Source of the DNA: JBKBII01 sp046299415
GTDB taxonomy: Bacteria; Pseudomonadota; Gammaproteobacteria; Ectothiorhodospirales; Ectothiorhodospiraceae
Direction of reading: 5' to 3'
DNA length: 64,000 nucleotides
NCBI GenBank assembly: GCA_046299415.1
Contig: JBKBII010000005.1
Span: forward strand, 174,234 to 238,233
The first letter of the stretch is position 1. Each line of letters begins with the position of its first letter. The position numbers and the translations under genes were made by a program. Under the pieces are notes generated by a model. That model was not told where the DNA came from. It searched no databases and saw only the letters and a list, made by a program, of their open reading frames with translations. Positions 38,125 through 47,261 of this stretch are shown piece after piece.

Positions 38125-38922
38125 TCATGGAACCACCTGATAGCGCGTGGGATCGACGACACCCGCCTCTGCAAAGCCAGCCCTACGAAGCGCGCAGCTT
38201 TCACACAGTCCACATGCACGACCTCGTTCATCGGCGGCGTAGCAGCTCACTGTCGCACCGTAATCCACCTTCAACCCGACGCCCAAACGAATGATTTCGC
38301 TCTTCGCCAAATGCATCAGCGGTGCCGCAACGCGTATCACTTCGCGTTCACCATCAGCAGCCCGAGTCGCGGATGCCGCAAGCGCCTGAAATCGATCTAG
38401 AAACAAAGGCCTACAGTCTGGATAGCCAGAGTAATCCACGGCATTTGCACCCATTACGATCCAGCCAGCGTCAATCGACTCAGCCAGCCCCAACGCATAC
38501 GCCAAAAAGATCGTATTGCGTGCCGGAACGTAAGTCACCGGAATGTCGTGCCGCCGGACGCCTCGAGATCTCGTGCCTGACGCTTCTGAGTCGTTAGACG
38601 ACGAATCAGCCCGTGTCGTCCGCGCCGCCGGTACCGGAATCGCCAGATCGGTCAGCGCAGAGCCTGCAAAGACCTGCGAATCGATGCGCACGACGCGATG
38701 AGAGCTGGCCCTCTTCGCAAGCATCGCCGATGCGTCAAGCTCAGCGCGATGGCGCTGGCGATAATCGAACGACAGAGCATGGCACTCAGCGCCACGATCG
38801 AGCGCCCAAGCCAGTGTCGTCGCAGAGTCGAGTCCGCCTGAAAGCAGAATGACCGCGCGATCACCTTTTCCGGGACCATCATCGGAGCTCAACACCGGGC
38901 GAGGCCAGTCCTCAACGCGCAT
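38125..38922 (-). CDS. queC: 7-cyano-7-deazaguanine synthase QueC
   Basis: The ATG at 38922 has GGGAGA upstream and gives 265 residues. QueC converts 7-carboxy-7-deazaguanine to preQ0 with ATP and ammonia, on the way to queuosine. The PP-loop is AVILLSGGLDSATTLAWAL, followed by ALSFDYRQRHRAELDAS, VTYVPARNTIFLAYALG and AVDYSGYPDCRP. The zinc site is the Cys cluster in CYAADERGRACGLCESC near the C-terminus. A polar insert of about 20 residues (ARTTRADSSSNDSEASG) precedes the VTYVPARN strand. It is downstream of queE on the same strand with a ~346-bp spacer. Confidence 0.95.
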   Translation of the reverse strand: MRVEDWPRPVLSSDDGPGKGDRAVILLSGGLDSATTLAWALDRGAECHALSFDYRQRHRAELDASAMLAKRASSHRVVRIDSQVFAGSALTDLAIPVPAARTTRADSSSNDSEASGTRSRGVRRHDIPVTYVPARNTIFLAYALGLAESIDAGWIVMGANAVDYSGYPDCRPLFLDRFQALAASATRAADGEREVIRVAAPLMHLAKSEIIRLGVGLKVDYGATVSCYAADERGRACGLCESCALRRAGFAEAGVVDPTRYQVVP

Positions 38923-39268
38923 ATCGCTTCTCTCCCAAACAAATGCCGCGGATACGAATGACAACGACGCCGCTGGTTATGCCGCTGGTTATGCCGCCGG
39001 CGGTGTCGGAACTGAGTCTGACGTCGCTTCTGCGTCGCGACGAGCGACAAACCGTGAAGCTCGATCGGAACGATTCCCCCGAAAACGCGCGTAAAAACCC
39101 GGGTATCGAGCCCGACGTCATCTCTGATCGATAGCTCGAAATCATTGCCGGACGTCACTCATCGACGGATCGATGTTGAGATTGGCCGCCATCGATCACG
39201 ACACCGTCGGCAATCGTCGCGCCGCTCCCGTGCCATCGCCGAAAGGCCCTCGACGAGCCACAAAGCGA
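38923..39268. other. Spacer between queE and queC
   Basis: About 346 bp. It contains a perfect tandem duplication of a 12-bp unit, CGCTGGTTATGC, near 38970-38994. No gene seen. Confidence 0.45.
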
Positions 39269-39997
39269 TCAACGCCCCGGCACATCACCCCACAGCGCCT
39301 TGTGCAACTGCCACTGAAAGCGCAACGGTCGACGCGAATCGAGAACCCAATCCGCCAGCTCACGCGGGGAGACCGCCCCATGAGCAGGTGACACCCACCT
39401 CTCGACGTCCGCATCGATCTCCGGCCGGAACAACGCCTCGACGGCCCAATCGAAATCAGCGCGCGATGCCACCACGACCTTCAGCTGATCTTTCGCTCGC
39501 AACGCTGGCAGGTTCTGCCAACGATTTCGGGCCTCCTCGCCTGAGTCGGGCGCCTTCAAATCCATCACGATGCTGACGCGTGGATCCACTCGATCGATTG
39601 CCAGGGCTCCCGAGGTCTCAAGCGAGACATCTAGACCAAGATCCGCCAACCGAGTCATCAGAGGATAGACACCCGGCTGCGCCAACGGCTCGCCGCCCGT
39701 GACGCAAACAGAATCGTCCCCAAAGCGCTCGACACGAGAAACAATCTCATCGACCAGCCACGTCTCTCCACCTTCGAAGGCATAGGCCGAGTCGCACCAC
39801 CTACACCGGAGAGGGCAGCCCGTCAGCCGCACAAAAACGGTCGGTCGGCCGGCATCTCGCGCCTCGCCCTGCAACGAGCGAAACATCTCACTGACACGCA
39901 AACGTGCCGCACCCCTGTGCGGCTCAGTCAATACATCGTCGCTCGGTGCGCCACGCAGAGCGCCCTCCGAAACGTCCAAAGAAGCGACCTCGCGCAT
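39269..39997 (-). CDS. queE: 7-carboxy-7-deazaguanine synthase QueE
   Basis: A 242-residue radical SAM enzyme that forms the deazaguanine core from carboxytetrahydropterin. The iron-sulfur Cys triad is TGCPLRCRWCDSAYAF (CX3CX2C form), with SEMFRSLQGEARDAGRPTVF before it and VCVTGGEPLAQPG after it. About 35 residues precede the family start RVSEMFRSLQGE. It begins 2 nt after the cpoB stop, so it is in the cpoB operon, matching the conserved tolB-pal-cpoB-queE-queC order. Confidence 0.95.
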   Translation of the reverse strand: MREVASLDVSEGALRGAPSDDVLTEPHRGAARLRVSEMFRSLQGEARDAGRPTVFVRLTGCPLRCRWCDSAYAFEGGETWLVDEIVSRVERFGDDSVCVTGGEPLAQPGVYPLMTRLADLGLDVSLETSGALAIDRVDPRVSIVMDLKAPDSGEEARNRWQNLPALRAKDQLKVVVASRADFDWAVEALFRPEIDADVERWVSPAHGAVSPRELADWVLDSRRPLRFQWQLHKALWGDVPGR

Positions 39998-39999
39998 CG

Positions 40000-40848
40000 T
40001 TACAGGCGGCTCAAGCGATCGCGTGCAAGACGCGCGGACGGATGATCGGGATACCGTTCAATCAACGTCTCAAAAGCGCGACGAGCCGCGTCTCGCTCGT
40101 CACGCTCGGCATGCAAAATCCCGATCTGAAGCCAAGCTTCCGGCGCGCGCTCAGAGTCCGGAAACCGCTCTACAACTGTCCCGAAGGTCTCGATGGCCGC
40201 CACACGGTCGCGCGCTGCGGATCGCGTCTCCCCGAGCCAGTACCACGCATCGGCAGCAAAAGCACCCTCGGGTTGCACCTCGATATAGCGGTCGAACGCC
40301 TGTGCGGCCTCACGGTTACGCCCGTCCCGCAACGCAACGAGCCCAGACTGATATAGGTTTGCCGCGTCCGCCTCGGACAGCGCGATGGCAGACCCTGGCG
40401 CCGCGTGACTTGGGCCCGGATCCGCATCACCCGCACGGCCCCGAGACCCATGGGCCAACACCGAGGGATCACGTTCAACCTCTTCAACCCGCCGCTGCAG
40501 GCGTTCGAGCTCATCGCGTAGAGCTCGCAGCTCGCGTTCGTGTACCTCCTGACCGCGCATCGCCTCGCTGACCATACCCGACAGCGATCGCTCGAGTCGC
40601 TCGACGCGCTCCTCGAGCTCGATCACCTGAATCAGCGTGGCGGGAGCATTGGGGCCCACGGCGGGAGACTGACCTGAACCGATTGCAGGCCACGCGCCCA
40701 GAACCCCCAAGCCCACGACCACCAAAAAACCATTCATCCCCCTCAGAATGCCCCTGAACGGCCCGACTCCATCACCTGTTCGGGTCCGCGAGCTGCGCGC
40801 CGCGACGACCACGCGACCGCTCGTAAACGCATTTTCGAAATCAGACAT
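40000..40848 (-). CDS. cpoB: Tol-Pal coordinator CpoB/YbgF (TPR protein)
   Basis: The ATG at 40848 has a strong GGAGGGG 5 nt upstream and gives about 282 residues; an ATG at 40737 would give a more conventional signal peptide (MNGFLVVVGLGVLGAWP). An N-terminal coiled coil follows (VIELEERVERLERSLSG through ERLQRRVEEVERD), as in YbgF trimerisation. The C-terminal TPR region starts at ANLYQSGLVALRDGRNREAA and includes WYWLGETRSA and APEAWLQIGILHAE. CpoB coordinates peptidoglycan synthesis with outer-membrane constriction. A terminator separates it from pal, so it may use its own promoter. Confidence 0.92.
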   Translation of the reverse strand: MSDFENAFTSGRVVVAARSSRTRTGDGVGPFRGILRGMNGFLVVVGLGVLGAWPAIGSGQSPAVGPNAPATLIQVIELEERVERLERSLSGMVSEAMRGQEVHERELRALRDELERLQRRVEEVERDPSVLAHGSRGRAGDADPGPSHAAPGSAIALSEADAANLYQSGLVALRDGRNREAAQAFDRYIEVQPEGAFAADAWYWLGETRSAARDRVAAIETFGTVVERFPDSERAPEAWLQIGILHAERDERDAARRAFETLIERYPDHPSARLARDRLSRL

Positions 40849-40897
40849 GGGCCCCTCCGTCGGGCTGATCACACGATAAACCCTAGACTGTAAACAA

Positions 40898-40932
40898 CAA
40901 AAAGCCGGTACAACGCTCAGGCTGCACCGGCT
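40898..40932 (-). terminator. Terminator of the tol-pal transcript
   Basis: On the reverse strand AGCCGGT pairs with ACCGGCT (7 bp, extendable by partial pairing inside) and is followed by TTTTTGTTGTTT. It lies about 150 nt past the pal stop and before the cpoB start. Confidence 0.68.
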
Positions 40933-41080
40933 GTACAGACTTCGGCCAGTGCGTCGGGCCCCCGCACCAATCGGTACCGAGGCTCAACGTTTTACGCCAC
41001 CGAAGTTTAACGCCACCCAAATATCAAGCGGTCGGGACCACCATTCGCGCTCCCCAACCGCAGTCAAAGGCGGTGATCGA

Positions 41081-41623
41081 CTACTGCCGAACCTCGTACA
41101 CGATCTCGACGCGGCGATTCAGGCTCCAAGATTGCTCATCCTGACCAAACGCCACCGGCATTTCTTCGCCATAGCTGATGACCTGCAACTGATCGCCGCC
41201 AGCGCCCTGCGCCATCAACGCACGACGAACAGCATGACCGCGTCGTTCCCCCAAAGCGAGGTTGTACTCGCGTGATCCGCGTTCATCGGTATGACCTTCG
41301 AGACGCACACGCGCACCCGGATTGTTGACCAGATACTGCGCGTGAGCTTCGATCATGCGATTGAAACGCGGCTCGATCGTATCGAGGTCGAAACCGAAGT
41401 ACACCACGCGCTCGGCCAGCGGGCTGGAAGGATCGTCGAGCGCTTCCGGCGAAAACGGACCACCGCGACCGATCGCACGTGCTTCCGCCGCAGCACGTTC
41501 ACGCTCGAGCTGCGCGAGGCGCTCAGCCTCGGCCGCGTCATCAGCGTCTCTTTTCGGCTGCGCACAGGCCACCAGCGTCAGGGCCACGGCGCCAACCATC
41601 CCCAATTGCATCCAGCGATTCAT
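41081..41623 (-). CDS. pal: Peptidoglycan-associated lipoprotein Pal
   Basis: 180 residues. The signal peptide MNRWMQLGMVGAVALTLVAC ends in a lipobox with Cys20, so it is an outer-membrane lipoprotein. The C-terminal OmpA-like domain has VVYFGFDLDTIEPRF, VRLEGHTDERGSREYNLALG (peptidoglycan-binding Asp/Arg region) and SLNRRVEIVY. Between them is an acidic, Ala/Glu-rich linker (about 22-60). Pal links the outer membrane to peptidoglycan and exchanges partners with TolB. It is the last gene before the terminator of the tol cluster. Confidence 0.97.
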   Translation of the reverse strand: MNRWMQLGMVGAVALTLVACAQPKRDADDAAEAERLAQLERERAAAEARAIGRGGPFSPEALDDPSSPLAERVVYFGFDLDTIEPRFNRMIEAHAQYLVNNPGARVRLEGHTDERGSREYNLALGERRGHAVRRALMAQGAGGDQLQVISYGEEMPVAFGQDEQSWSLNRRVEIVYEVRQ

Positions 41624-41768
41624 TGATTAAGACCTCGTCCCGAATAGAAAAAACAAAAGGATCAACACCAGTTTTACTGCAATCGCAGCCTGATCGAGCG
41701 GCTAAATAACTCGATCCCGGCGCCGTCAGTTCCGCCCCTTAACCGGGCTATCGCGCAGCTACGGGAAA

Positions 41769-43232
41769 TCAATTACGCATAGAACGCGGAATCGGCGACC
41801 ACGCCGGCTCCTGAACCTCACCGGTTCGCCCCGCCATACGCTGTTGCACGCGCCCATCACGGCTCGTCAAGCCGAGCACGCGTTGGCCGCGTTCCATCGT
41901 CGCGAACAGAATCATCGATCCATTGGGAGACACGCTCGGCGATTCGTCATTGCGGCCGTTGGTCAACAGTGTCACGCGACGATCGGCCAAATCGAGGCGG
42001 GCCACTCGGAATCGACCCTCGCCGCCTTGAACAAAAATCAGCGATCGACCGTCCGGTGTCACCTGCGCTGCTGCCGCATAGCTGGTATCAAACGTCAAGC
42101 GCGTCGCCGACCCGCCGTTGGCCGGGACACGATAAATCTGCGGACCACCAGCGCGATCGGACGTAAAAAAGATGGTCTGCCCGTCGGGCGAGAAAACCGG
42201 CTCGGTATCGATCGACGAACCGCTCGTGATCGCCAGCGTTCGCCCACTCGTGAGGTCCATGACGTAAATGTTCGGCGCGCCATCCTTCGACAGGCTCATT
42301 GCCATGCGGTTGCCATCAGGCGACCACGCCGGCGCCGAATTGATGCCATCAAACGCCGCCACCTGCGAGCGCGCGCCCGTCTCGACATTGTGGCGAAAAA
42401 TCTGCGAGCGCCGGTTCTCAAAAGAAACGTAAGCGAGTTCACGACCGTTCGGTGACCACACCGGCGACATCACCGGCTGGCTGGAGCGAAACAGAATGCG
42501 CGGATCCGCGCCGTCAGAATCAGCCACCTCGAGCACGTACCGTCGGTCTTCACCCCGACCACTCGTCGTCACGTACGCGATATAGGCACTGAAGGCGCCT
42601 GACTCACCCAGAATTTCCTCATAAACGATATCGGACACACGGTGCGCACCTCGACGCAGGCGAGACTCCTCGAACGGCAAGCGGTATCCGGCAAGCCGGG
42701 AGCCGGCCAAGATATCGTAGACATGAAACTCCGTAACGATGCGGTCGCCTTCACGGCGCGACGCTCCAGCAACCAGATACTCGGCGCCGCTACGGGCCCA
42801 CTCCTCGGGCACAAATTGATCGGGCGATGCCGGCGCCACCGGCAATCCACCCCGGTCGACCACACGGAATTGGCCGCTACGATTTAAGTTGTTGCGCAAA
42901 ATTTCGTCAATGTCATCGGCCGGCGGCAAACCCGGGCCCTGCCAAGAAAACGGCGCGATAGCCACCGGGATCGCGCCCGACACGCCCTCCGTGACCGTCA
43001 CCTCGAGAAACGCCCGCGCCGGCATCGAGACCAGCAACACAAATCCGGTCAACATCACAACCCAGCCCAGCCGCAGCCAATGCTCGAGTCGCCGGCCCTG
43101 CAGACGAGAACCCTGCCGCGCGTCACCGAAAGTGCAAACAGCGTCCATTGACGCCATCCGCTTCGAGTGCATCGCATTCATCGGGTCGATCTTCGATTCG
43201 GTCGTCATCGCCACTGCCTCAGCTGTCGTCAT
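41769..43232 (-). CDS. tolB: Tol-Pal system beta-propeller protein TolB
   Basis: 487 residues from the first ATG; typical TolB is about 430. The signal sequence core is WVVMLTGFVLLVSMPARA, with mature FLEVTVTEGVSGAIPVAIAPF. The N-terminal domain includes DDIDEILRNNLNRSGQFRVV, and the beta-propeller repeats include PVWSPNGRELAYVSFENR, PAWSPDGNRMAMSLSKDG and PVFSPDGQTIFFTSDRAG. The 50-odd residues before the signal core are too long, so the true start is probably one of several internal Met codons. TolB is the periplasmic partner of Pal and TolA. Confidence 0.95.
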   Translation of the reverse strand: MTTAEAVAMTTESKIDPMNAMHSKRMASMDAVCTFGDARQGSRLQGRRLEHWLRLGWVVMLTGFVLLVSMPARAFLEVTVTEGVSGAIPVAIAPFSWQGPGLPPADDIDEILRNNLNRSGQFRVVDRGGLPVAPASPDQFVPEEWARSGAEYLVAGASRREGDRIVTEFHVYDILAGSRLAGYRLPFEESRLRRGAHRVSDIVYEEILGESGAFSAYIAYVTTSGRGEDRRYVLEVADSDGADPRILFRSSQPVMSPVWSPNGRELAYVSFENRRSQIFRHNVETGARSQVAAFDGINSAPAWSPDGNRMAMSLSKDGAPNIYVMDLTSGRTLAITSGSSIDTEPVFSPDGQTIFFTSDRAGGPQIYRVPANGGSATRLTFDTSYAAAAQVTPDGRSLIFVQGGEGRFRVARLDLADRRVTLLTNGRNDESPSVSPNGSMILFATMERGQRVLGLTSRDGRVQQRMAGRTGEVQEPAWSPIPRSMRN

Positions 43233-43517
43233 CTATCTTCGATTTCGAATCTAATCGATTTGGGGGTTGACTGACATTTCGCCAGACGTTGTCTCGACTC
43301 AAACACTTAACAGAATCGGCGTTAGGTGTGCTACCACAAAGCGACGCCATCCCAATCGCGGTGACCCCTAACCACTGCGAGCATCCGGCCGCAACCGTAT
43401 CGCCGCACCCGCGCTCAAAAAACCGTCCCAAAACATTCACATCCAGTATCCCGTCACGGAATCTCGAACGCCGAACCCGAACCACGTGCTGCCGCAACAG
43501 CCGCCACGGCCGCAACA

Positions 43518-44678
43518 TCAAGGCTCAAAGCGGATCCGTATTCCACGGCGGACTTCCCCATCGAAAACCGGCGGTGCCGGAACCGCCGCCAAGCGCTCCA
43601 TCGTCTGGCGAACCGACTCGCAGAAACTGGCTTGATTCCCCTGACAGCTCTCCATTTCCCAGCTGAGAATCCGACCCGTTTCGTTGATGCGAATCACCAC
43701 CTGAGCACGATCGCCCGATGCCGTCGAATCAGGCTTGCGCCAGCGCCGCTGCACCGCTGCCTGAACCTCGCCCTGGTAGTTCGACAAAGCGCTTGCACGG
43801 GCCTCTGCAGCGGCCCGTTCGCGCGCTTCCCGTTCCGCGCGCGCCGCTCGCTCTTGCTCCTCGCGCAGCGCCTGCTCGCGACGCGCAGACGCTTCAGCAG
43901 CTGCTCGCTCCTCCTCGGCACGCTTACGATCCTCTTCAGCCTTGCGTCGCTCTTCCTCAGCGCGCTTGCGATCGTCCTCGGCCTTCCGCCGCTCAGCCTC
44001 TTCGCGCTGAGCACGCGCCTCGGCTTCGGCTCGAGCTTTCTCCTCAGCCTCACGGCGAGCCTGTTCGACACGCGCCTGCTCTTCGGCCCGCGCGCGGGCT
44101 TCGGCCGCGCTCGCCGCACGCGCTTCCGCACTGCGTCTCTCGGCCTCGAGACGCTGGCGCTCGGTCTCAGCTTCCCGGCGAATCCGCTCCGCGGTTTCCT
44201 GTGCAGCCGCGGCCTCGGCACGCGCCTGCTCTGCCGCCGCGATCGCCTCAGCGCGCTCACGTTGTTCACGCTCGCGTTGCTCCCGCTCACGCCGAGCCTG
44301 CTCCTCGGCGCGTCGGCGCTCTTCAGCGAGGCGTTGCTCCTCCGCTCTGCGCTCGGATTCCTCCTGCCGCAACATCTCAGCCACTCGCTGCTGGGTCTCG
44401 ATCTGACGCTCTCTCTGCGCCTGCTCGATGACGGCCTCATCAATCGCTACGGCCTCGATGACCTCCACCGGCTCACCATCGAACCAATCGCCCGCCGAAG
44501 CGGCAAAGGGGGAATCCGGATTCAGGCGCACAATAAGAAACAGAAACAACACACCGTGCGCCAAAACCACCAATGCCAAGCGCAACGGATGTTGCCCCAC
44601 CAGACCAAGCACCCCGCGCGGTGATTCACGCGGGGGAACTCGCCGATCTCTAGACTTTTCGGAAGACGCGCGCGCCAT
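43518..44678 (-). CDS. tolA: TolA, membrane-spanning Tol-Pal energy transducer
   Basis: 386 residues. One inner-membrane helix (about 31-51, LALVVLAHGVLFLFLIVRL). A long charged helix of Glu/Arg/Ala heptads (about 80-300) spans the periplasm. The C-terminal domain includes QAAVQRRWRKPDS, AQVVIRINETGRILSWEME with a paired Cys pattern in SCQGNQASFCESV, and FDGEVRRGIRIRFEP. TolA transmits proton-motive force from TolQR to Pal/TolB. The helical region is made of imperfect repeats of EERRKAEEDRKRAEE type, so its length may vary between strains. Confidence 0.96.
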   Translation of the reverse strand: MARASSEKSRDRRVPPRESPRGVLGLVGQHPLRLALVVLAHGVLFLFLIVRLNPDSPFAASAGDWFDGEPVEVIEAVAIDEAVIEQAQRERQIETQQRVAEMLRQEESERRAEEQRLAEERRRAEEQARREREQREREQRERAEAIAAAEQARAEAAAAQETAERIRREAETERQRLEAERRSAEARAASAAEARARAEEQARVEQARREAEEKARAEAEARAQREEAERRKAEDDRKRAEEERRKAEEDRKRAEEERAAAEASARREQALREEQERAARAEREARERAAAEARASALSNYQGEVQAAVQRRWRKPDSTASGDRAQVVIRINETGRILSWEMESCQGNQASFCESVRQTMERLAAVPAPPVFDGEVRRGIRIRFEP

Positions 44679-44737
44679 GGATGTCCCGGCTCCCGATCCG
44701 AATCAATTGACCCAGATTCGTGACCTGTTCAAGTTGT

Positions 44738-45205
44738 TCAACCATCGTGATCGACGGACCGATCGTCATCGGAACCCGGCGATGTAATGAGCCCCACACG
44801 CACGGCACCTGCGCGCTGAAGCGCTGTCATGGCCTGCATCACGCGCCCATAGTCGACAGCGCGATCGCCACGAACGTAGGTCGGCGCCGTTGGTTCGGCG
44901 GCCAGCAGCTCGGAAACGATCTCGACCAACTGTGGCACGGCCAAAGGCTCATTCACGAACGGCCCTCGGTTCAAAGTCAACGCGCCATTAGATTGCACGG
45001 TCAGAACAATGGGCTCAGCGCCCCCTTCGACGTCGCTGACTGCCTGAGCATCGGCCTGCGGCAAATCGACCTCTACGCCTTGCATCAGCATCGGAGCGGT
45101 GATCATGAAAATGATCAGCAATACGAGCATCACGTCGATGAAGGGAACGACGTTGATCTGCGACATCGACCGACGCCGACGGCCACGTGACATTACGTCC
45201 GCCAT
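44738..45205 (-). CDS. tolR: TolR, ExbD-type proton channel subunit
   Basis: 155 residues. After a basic N-terminus comes the single membrane helix MSQINVVPFIDVMLVLLII, with the functional Asp in PFIDVMLVL, then the periplasmic domain with GVEVDLPQA, ALTLNRGPF and APTYVRGDRAVDYGRVMQAM. It works with TolQ as the stator that energises TolA. The C-terminus has an Asp-rich extension (GSDDDRSVDHDG). The gap to tolA is 59 bp and to tolQ about 150 bp, wider than usual. Confidence 0.96.
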   Translation of the reverse strand: MADVMSRGRRRRSMSQINVVPFIDVMLVLLIIFMITAPMLMQGVEVDLPQADAQAVSDVEGGAEPIVLTVQSNGALTLNRGPFVNEPLAVPQLVEIVSELLAAEPTAPTYVRGDRAVDYGRVMQAMTALQRAGAVRVGLITSPGSDDDRSVDHDG

Positions 45206-45359
45206 CCACCCCCCCCCTCGTGTCCATTCACGCTCCGTAACCCTCGTGCGCTGCCCTTCTCATCGCGCAAACGCAATGGCCCAGCAACATGAGAGCGCCG
45301 GGCCAAGTTCCGCGAACACGTGCAGAGGATTCCAGCGACATCATCAATGTCCATGGCGC

Positions 45360-46031
45360 TCACTCGTCGTCCCGCCGCGCGCCCTGGCGCACCAAAAGCG
45401 CGACGAATTCCTCGGAGAAGTTCTCCATACGACCGGCATGACGATCGATCTCAGCAGAAAAGCGGTTGTAGGCGATGACGGCCGGAATCGCCGCGAACAA
45501 CCCGAGAGCTGTCGCGATCAAGGCTTCGGCGATACCCGGCGCCACCATCGAAAGCGTCGCCTGCTGCACGCCGGCCAGCCCCAAAAACGCATGCATGATC
45601 CCCCAGACTGTGCCGAACAGGCCGATGTAGGGGCTGACCGAGCCGACAGTCGCCAGGAATGTCATCGAGTCTTCGAGACGATCGACCTCGCGCGAAATCG
45701 CAACACGCATTGAGCGAGCCGTCGACTCGCCGATGTTTGCGGGTTGCATTCTGACACGCAAAAACTCCTTGAATCCCGAAGAAAACACATGCTCGAGGCC
45801 AGCCATCTGACCCTTCCGCCGCACGCCGTCATACAAATGTGAGAGATCCACCCCCGACCAGAATCGCTCCTCGAAATCCAACGCTTCGGCTCGTGCTCGG
45901 CGCAGCTGACGACTTTTCACCACGATAACGAACCACGACAACACCGACGCGCCGACTAGAATCAGCATCACCAGCTGAACCACCAGACTGGCTTCCAAAA
46001 TCAGCGACGTTATCGAAAGGTCCGTGCTCAC
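45360..46031 (-). CDS. tolQ: TolQ, ExbB/MotA-type proton channel subunit
   Basis: The GTG at 46031 is preceded by GGGGA at suitable spacing and gives 223 residues beginning VSTDLSITSLILEAS; a TTG at 46046 is the alternative. Three membrane helices are visible: VVQLVMLILVGASVLSWFVI, FLATVGSVSPYIGLFGTVWGI (split at Y) and ALIATALGLFAAIPAVIAYN. VGSVSPYIGLFGTVWG and the last helix form the proton-channel signature. TolQ assembles with TolR around TolA. Unlike the usual overlap with ybgC, it is separated from ybgC by about 660 bp. Confidence 0.96.
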   Translation of the reverse strand: MSTDLSITSLILEASLVVQLVMLILVGASVLSWFVIVVKSRQLRRARAEALDFEERFWSGVDLSHLYDGVRRKGQMAGLEHVFSSGFKEFLRVRMQPANIGESTARSMRVAISREVDRLEDSMTFLATVGSVSPYIGLFGTVWGIMHAFLGLAGVQQATLSMVAPGIAEALIATALGLFAAIPAVIAYNRFSAEIDRHAGRMENFSEEFVALLVRQGARRDDE

Positions 46032-46046
46032 GTGTATCCCCGACAA

Positions 46047-46691
46047 TCAACCGAACATAAGCATCGACCGGCGGCGAGAAGCGCCCGGCCAGCGACGCAA
46101 GAACCGGCACGGATGACCCAATCGCCATTCGCGCAAACCACCCGTGGGCGCATCCCGCGAGCAGCACGACCCGGTGCGCTATCGCCGCCTGCGTCGTTAC
46201 CTCCATCATCGTATCAGCGGATTAGAATTCAAGCGGGATTATTTTAATCCGCCCGCCGCTCACGCACGGTCAGCAAAACGCCGCAAAAGCCTTTGTGTGC
46301 TCACCACAAACCTCGAGCCCGTTGACAGAATACGATCGCCACCTTCCGACCGCACGCAAAGAAAGCTTCTCGGCCAACTCGACCACGCGGATTCGCGTCG
46401 TAAGCGCAACAGACCAAGCCTGCTCACCGACCACCAACGCAGCCTAATCAAACAGCTGGATATAACGCCACCCAACGCCACCACGATGACCCGCCTCGAG
46501 AAACGACCAGTCGACAACACTGGGCGCTCGTCTCCGATCGGTTGCATCGATTCCGCGGTGACCCGCCAAGCCGGACCTTCAGTTGGACGTGAGCCACCGT
46601 ACCTGCTCCTCGCTCCAACGCTCTAAGTCCGGGAGACCGACCCGACTCAGCCGACGCCGGTCGACAGCGATCTGAGCGCAAAAGCTATTAC
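46047..46691. other. 645-bp gene-free stretch between ybgC and tolQ
   Basis: No gene. About 170-230 nt before tolQ lies a set of competing inverted repeats: GCGGATTA (46217-46224) and GCGGGATTA (46233-46241) can each pair with TAATCCGC (46245-46252). The surrounding 40 bp are AT-rich. It may be part of the tolQ promoter or leader. Confidence 0.5.
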
Positions 46692-47261
46692 TCAGCCCAT
46701 CACACCGGCCTGACCGCCGCGACCTCCAACCGCCTCGATTTCGGCGGCGAGCACATCGAACACCTCATGCGGCAGGCGCCGCGGCACAAACCGATCGGCA
46801 TCGATAACCGCGATCGAGACGTCAGCCGTCACCGCATGCATTCGCTTGGTCGACAGCTCCGCTGCCAGCGTCGCCATCACGGTCTCGCCCGCGGTCACCG
46901 ACGGTCGCGCCTCCGGTTCGGCCACCCTGATTGACTGATGCAACCGCAGCCGGGCTCGCCCTATCTCTCGAGGCTCGCAGTCAACGATTAACGACTGATT
47001 AAAACGCAACGGCGCAAGCCACTCGATCGTCATCGAGCGAACGACAAACAACACTCGCAACTGCTCGCGTAACCCATCCTGCTCAAAACCCAATGACCGC
47101 AGCCACTCGGTGCGTGCACGCTCGAAAAACCTCAACGCGTTGGCGTGATACACCACACCACCGGCGTCGGTATCTTCGTAATACACCCGCACCGGCCACT
47201 CGAAGCGCCCGACATCTGATACCGGCAACTCCAAAGCGGGGCGTGCACCGTTGTGTGTCAC
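46692..47261 (-). CDS. ybgC: YbgC-type acyl-CoA thioesterase (hotdog fold)
   Basis: 189 residues against the usual ~135. The catalytic signature of the 4-hydroxybenzoyl-CoA thioesterase-like family is present in VRVYYEDTDAGGVVYHANAL with the Asp, followed by FFERARTEWLRSLG. Strands such as VVRSMTIEWLAPLRF continue the fold. Extra length comes from an N-terminal ~20 residues, an insert around RVAEPEARPSVTAGE and a C-terminal tail rich in Gly. YbgC thioesterases act on acyl-CoA or acyl-ACP near the Tol-Pal complex. The GTG start overlaps the ruvB stop (GTGA), so it is coupled to ruvB. Confidence 0.93.
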   Translation of the reverse strand: MTHNGARPALELPVSDVGRFEWPVRVYYEDTDAGGVVYHANALRFFERARTEWLRSLGFEQDGLREQLRVLFVVRSMTIEWLAPLRFNQSLIVDCEPREIGRARLRLHQSIRVAEPEARPSVTAGETVMATLAAELSTKRMHAVTADVSIAVIDADRFVPRRLPHEVFDVLAAEIEAVGGRGGQAGVMG

